The notes beneath the pieces are model-generated. The model saw nothing but the letters and a program-made list of their open reading frames with translations. It searched no databases and was not told where the DNA came from. This document shows positions 60,707-64,000 of a stretch of 64,000 nucleotides of DNA, in pieces. Every line of letters begins with the position of its first letter. Position 1 is the first letter of the stretch. Both the position numbers and the translations under genes were made by a program. Source of the stretch: Pseudomonas sp. 10S4 (lineage in GTDB: Bacteria > Pseudomonadota > Gammaproteobacteria > Pseudomonadales > Pseudomonadaceae); contig NZ_CP133774.1 in the NCBI RefSeq assembly GCF_034344865.1, forward strand, positions 2,666,001 through 2,730,000. Reading direction: 5' to 3'.

Positions 60707-62302
60707 ATGCGACGCTGGAACGGCTGGGGAGATGCAACCACGGTGGTCGAGCTGCCGGCTCAGGGCGCGGGATTTCTCGCTGAACGGCTAGGTGCCGGCC
60801 GAGCGCTGCCCGATGCAACGCTCGAGACGGCATTGGCCCGCGTGCCGGCCTCGCGGTTGTCGGAACATCCCTCGTATAGCGTGACTGCGCATGATCGTTT
60901 GCTGCACGCGCGGGGGCAGAGCCTGCCGGACTGGCTGGCGTTGCGCGAAGGGGCTCCGGGGATTTATCCGGACGCCGTTGCCTTCCCCGAGAGCGCCGAA
61001 CAGATTCGCCAGTTACTGGCGCTCGCCCAGTCGCAGGACCTGTGTCTGATTCCTTATGGCGGCGGCACCTCGGTGGCCGGGCACATCAATCCGCCGAGTT
61101 CCGCACGGCCGGTGGTGACGGTTTCCCTGGCCCGCATGAATCGCCTGCTGGACCTCGACGAACAGAGCCTGCTGGCTACTTTCGGCCCCGGTGCGACGGG
61201 GCCGCAGGTGGAAAGTCAGCTGCGCGCCCGTGGTTACACCCTGGGGCATTTTCCGCAGTCGTGGGAACTGTCGACCCTTGGCGGTTGGGTCGCCAGTCGA
61301 TCCAGTGGCCAACAGTCGCTGCGCTACGGGCGGATCGAGCAATTGTTCGCCGGTGGCATCCTGGAAACCTTTGCCGGTCCTTTGGAAATCGCTACTTTCC
61401 CGGCCTCGGCCGCCGGTCCCGATCTGCGCGAGGTGGTGCTGGGCTGTGAAGGCCGTTTCGGGATTATTTCCGAGGTCAAAGTGCGGGTCAGCGCACTACC
61501 GGCCGATGAGCGTTTCTATGGGGTGTTTTTGCCCGATTGGCCGCAGGCGCTGCAAGCCATCCGCCAGTTGGCCCAAGCGCGCGTACCGCTGTCGATGCTG
61601 CGCTTGTCCAACGCGGTGGAAACCGAGACCCAGCTGGCGCTGGCCGGTCATCCGCAGCAAATTGCCTGGCTGGAAAAGTACCTCACCCTGCGTGGCGCCG
61701 GTGCGGGCAAATGCCTGCTGACGTTCGGCGTGACCGGCAATCGGCGGCAAAATGCGCTGTCCCTGAGTCAGGCCCGGCAGCACTTGAAGGCCTTCGGCGG
61801 CGTCTTCACCGGCACCTTGCTCGGCAAGAAGTGGGCGCAGAACCGCTTCCGTTTCCCTTACCTGCGCGAGAACCTGTGGAACGCCGGTTATGTGGTCGAC
61901 ACCCTGGAAACCGCCACCGACTGGAGCAATGTCGACAACCTGCTGAGCCTGGTCGAAAACAGCCTGCGCGACGCCTTGGCCGCTGAAGGCGAGCGGGTGC
62001 ATGTGTTCACTCACCTGTCCCATGTCTATGGCGAAGGCTCGAGCATCTACACCACTTATGTGTTTCGCCCGGCAGCGGACTACGCTGCCACCCTGGCTCG
62101 CTGGCAGGCGCTCAAACAGGCCGCCAGTCAGACCATCGTCGACAACCACGGCACCATCAGTCACCAGCATGGCGTGGGCAAAGACCACGCGCCGTACTTG
62201 CTGCGGGAGAAGGGCGCGCTGGCGATGGACACCTTGCAGGCGCTGAGCCGGCATTTCGATCCGGCCGGGCGACTGAACCCTGGCACGCTGTTGCAGGAGT
62301 GA
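60707..62302 (+). CDS. FAD-binding oxidase, alkylglycerone-phosphate synthase-like
   Basis: A 531-residue FAD_binding_4 / VAO-type flavoprotein. PYGGGTSVAGHINPP carries the pyrophosphate loop near 115-129, and GALAMDTLQALSRHFDPAGRLNPG is the usual C-terminal motif. Of known proteins it best resembles alkyldihydroxyacetonephosphate synthase and D-lactate/glycolate oxidase relatives. Downstream GlpD-like and kinase genes suggest a three-carbon or ether-lipid substrate. The stop overlaps the next ORF region. Confidence 0.85.
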   Translation: MRRWNGWGDATTVVELPAQGAGFLAERLGAGRALPDATLETALARVPASRLSEHPSYSVTAHDRLLHARGQSLPDWLALREGAPGIYPDAVAFPESAEQIRQLLALAQSQDLCLIPYGGGTSVAGHINPPSSARPVVTVSLARMNRLLDLDEQSLLATFGPGATGPQVESQLRARGYTLGHFPQSWELSTLGGWVASRSSGQQSLRYGRIEQLFAGGILETFAGPLEIATFPASAAGPDLREVVLGCEGRFGIISEVKVRVSALPADERFYGVFLPDWPQALQAIRQLAQARVPLSMLRLSNAVETETQLALAGHPQQIAWLEKYLTLRGAGAGKCLLTFGVTGNRRQNALSLSQARQHLKAFGGVFTGTLLGKKWAQNRFRFPYLRENLWNAGYVVDTLETATDWSNVDNLLSLVENSLRDALAAEGERVHVFTHLSHVYGEGSSIYTTYVFRPAADYAATLARWQALKQAASQTIVDNHGTISHQHGVGKDHAPYLLREKGALAMDTLQALSRHFDPAGRLNPGTLLQE

Positions 62303-62307
62303 CGAGC

Positions 62308-63912
62308 ATGAGCCTCGACTGGAACGCGGCGTGGAGGCAGCACGTGCTGCCGACGCTGGCGGATGAAACCTGGGACCTGATTGTCATTGGCGGCGGCATC
62401 AGCGGCGCCGGCATCCTGCGCGAAGCCGCGCGCCGTGGCTGGCGTTGCCTGCTGCTGGAACAGCGCGATTTCGCCTGGGGCACTTCCAGCCGTTCCTCGA
62501 AAATGGTCCATGGCGGCTTGCGTTACATTGCCAAGGGCCAGTGGCGCCTGACCCGCGATTCGGTTCGCGAACGCCAGCGCCTGCTCGACGAAGCGCCGGG
62601 GCTGGTGGAGCCGATGAGTTTCTTGATGCCGCATTACCGTGGCGGCTTTCCCGGCCCGCGGGTGCTGGGTGGTTTGTTGAGCGTCTATGACGCGTTGGCC
62701 GGGCGGCGTAGTCATCGCTTCCATGACGCGCAGCAACTGGGTTATCTCGCGCCGGGGGTGAAGCAACATGACCTACTGGGCGGCACCTGTTTTGTTGATG
62801 CACTGACCGATGACGCCCGTCTGGTGATGCGCGTTTTGGGCGAGGCGCGAGCCGACGGCGCCATGGTGCTCAACGGGATGCGTGTGCAGCAGTTGCTGCG
62901 TGAAGAGGGGCGGGTGTGCGGGGTTCAGGTCGAGGACTGCGAGGGCGGTGCGTCGCTGCAATTGCGTTGTGCTGTGTTGGCCGTGGCCACCGGCGCCTGG
63001 GCCGAACGCTTGCGGCCGTCCGATGCTCCGCGTCAGTTGCGCCCTTTGCGTGGCAGTCATTTGTTGCTGCCGGGCTGGCGGCTACCCGTGGCGCAGGCCT
63101 TTACCTTCCTGCACGAGCGCGACCGTCGACCGGTGTTTGTTTTCCCTTGGGAAGGTGCCACGGTGGTCGGCACCACGGACCTCGATCATCAAGAGGATCT
63201 GGACCAGAGCGCGAGCATCAGCGCCGAGGAACTCGACTACCTGCTGGCCGCCTGTGCCCAGCAGTTCCCCGAGGCTGAAGTGGTCGCCGCCGATGTGTTG
63301 TCGACCTGGTCGGGCGTGCGCCCGGTAGTTGGCAGCGCTGCGGGTGAGCATCAGGGCAAACCGTCCAGTGAAACCCGCGAGCATGTGCTGTGGCTGGAAC
63401 CCGGTTGCGTGACCCTGGCTGGCGGCAAGCTGACGACCTTTCGCCCGCAGGCCATCGAAGTGCTCAAGGCCTGCGCGACCATGCTCGGGCGCGCCCTCAG
63501 TGATGACGGCGCGCCGGTGTTTGCCGTCGTGCCACCGCTGGCGATTGCGGGGCTCAGTGGCAGTCAATGGCGGCGCCTGGCCGGACGGCATGGCCGTGAC
63601 CTGCCGAGGCTGGCGCAACTGATCGCCGAGTTGGGCCATGACAGCGTTGGCGCCACTGACACCTTGTGGGCGGAACTGGCCTTTGCCTGCGACACGGAAA
63701 TGGTCCTGCACCTGGATGACCTGTTGTTGCGTCGCACCCGTTTGGGTCTGTTGCTGCCTCGTGGCGGCGAGGATTACTTTGCGGCCATTCGTCACCTCTG
63801 TCAGCCGCGACTGGGCTGGGACGATGAGCATTGGCAACAGGAGCTGCAGCGTTACCGAGCGTTGTGGCAACGCCACCACGGTTTGCCGGAAGCCTCGCAA
63901 AATGCCCATTGA
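62308..63912 (+). CDS. Glycerol-3-phosphate dehydrogenase/oxidase family protein (GlpD-like)
   Basis: A 534-residue FAD enzyme. GGGISGAGILREAARRG near 20-36 binds FAD and TSSRSSKMVHGGLRYI is the GlpD signature; DDARLVMRVL and AGGKLTTFR fit too. ATG at 62308 follows AGGAG by eight bases; a GTG at 62299 is also in frame. Because it sits with the FAD oxidase and a FGGY kinase under an AraC regulator, it may act on a glycerol derivative and not be the housekeeping glpD. Confidence 0.88.
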   Translation: MSLDWNAAWRQHVLPTLADETWDLIVIGGGISGAGILREAARRGWRCLLLEQRDFAWGTSSRSSKMVHGGLRYIAKGQWRLTRDSVRERQRLLDEAPGLVEPMSFLMPHYRGGFPGPRVLGGLLSVYDALAGRRSHRFHDAQQLGYLAPGVKQHDLLGGTCFVDALTDDARLVMRVLGEARADGAMVLNGMRVQQLLREEGRVCGVQVEDCEGGASLQLRCAVLAVATGAWAERLRPSDAPRQLRPLRGSHLLLPGWRLPVAQAFTFLHERDRRPVFVFPWEGATVVGTTDLDHQEDLDQSASISAEELDYLLAACAQQFPEAEVVAADVLSTWSGVRPVVGSAAGEHQGKPSSETREHVLWLEPGCVTLAGGKLTTFRPQAIEVLKACATMLGRALSDDGAPVFAVVPPLAIAGLSGSQWRRLAGRHGRDLPRLAQLIAELGHDSVGATDTLWAELAFACDTEMVLHLDDLLLRRTRLGLLLPRGGEDYFAAIRHLCQPRLGWDDEHWQQELQRYRALWQRHHGLPEASQNAH

Positions 63913-63922
63913 AGAGAGCTCC

Positions 63923-64000
63923 ATGGATAACCCCCCGAACAAGCGTTACCTGCTGGCGATCGACAATGGGACCCAGAGCGTGCGCGCGCTGCTCTTCGAC
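63923..64000 (+). CDS. FGGY-family carbohydrate kinase, first 26 codons
   Basis: Start ATG at 63923 behind GAGAG; the visible YLLAIDNGTQSVRALLFD is the phosphate-1 motif of glycerol and xylulose kinases. Cut by the window edge. Order FAD oxidase, GlpD-like, kinase suggests one operon. Substrate unknown. Confidence 0.85.
   Translation, partial: MDNPPNKRYLLAIDNGTQSVRALLFD

Overview
The window is a stretch of a Pseudomonas chromosome, most like the P. fluorescens group. The protein genes point this way throughout: a bauA/bauC beta-alanine module, kynABU with an Lrp-type regulator, antABC with an AraC-type regulator, an OprD-family porin, a yfiR-yfiN-yfiB (awsXRO-like) c-di-GMP operon, and several REP/REPIN repeat families typical of that group. 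There is no prophage, IS element, integron or CRISPR array.

Layout. 1-9,989: purine/pyrimidine salvage and transport (start of an 8-oxoguanine deaminase, a nucleoside-type ABC importer, a RutR-like TetR regulator, an NCS2 permease, a LysR regulator), plus a MerR/SDR pair and a small membrane protein. 10,128-13,048: beta-alanine (omega-amino acid) catabolism, bauA and a frameshifted bauC. 13,137-18,946: a complete rRNA operon with three tandem promoters, 16S, tRNA-Ile, tRNA-Ala, 23S, 5S and terminator. 19,057-28,300: recC-recB-recD. 28,420-30,770: yfiR-yfiN-yfiB. 30,767-34,288: a LysR regulator divergent from mmsA-mmsB (valine catabolism). 34,556-47,679: tryptophan to kynurenine to anthranilate to catechol (kynB, kynA, antABC, antR, kynR, kynU) with two amino acid permeases and a porin. 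47,620-52,650: assorted regulators and oxidoreductases. 52,999-58,943: a compact one-strand cluster of tiny ORF, carbamoyltransferase, MFS transporter, HAD phosphatase, DUF218 protein and D-aminoacylase, which I read as an uncharacterised small-molecule or peptide pathway. 59,096-64,000: a glyoxalase-fold protein, then an AraC regulator divergent from an FAD oxidase, a GlpD-like dehydrogenase and the start of an FGGY kinase.

Two things stand out. First, the 16S and 23S genes are not plain Pseudomonas sequence. They are fine-grained mosaics with long segments carrying actinobacterial (Microbacteriaceae-like) signatures, while promoters, spacer tRNAs and all neighbouring genes are Pseudomonas. 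The pattern of junctions with stray extra bases suggests a consensus or assembly chimera from a mixed sample, though true rRNA recombination cannot be excluded from sequence alone. Second, four conserved genes around that operon (bauC, recC, recB, yfiN) each carry a single-base frameshift whose reversal restores a full-length protein, again suggesting consensus errors. Protein genes from about 31 to 64 kb look intact, with one possible exception at the start of the MFS gene near 54,976.

The best candidate for new biology is the 52,999-58,943 cluster, which sits behind an AT-rich leader and begins with a 10-codon ORF that has a good ribosome binding site.
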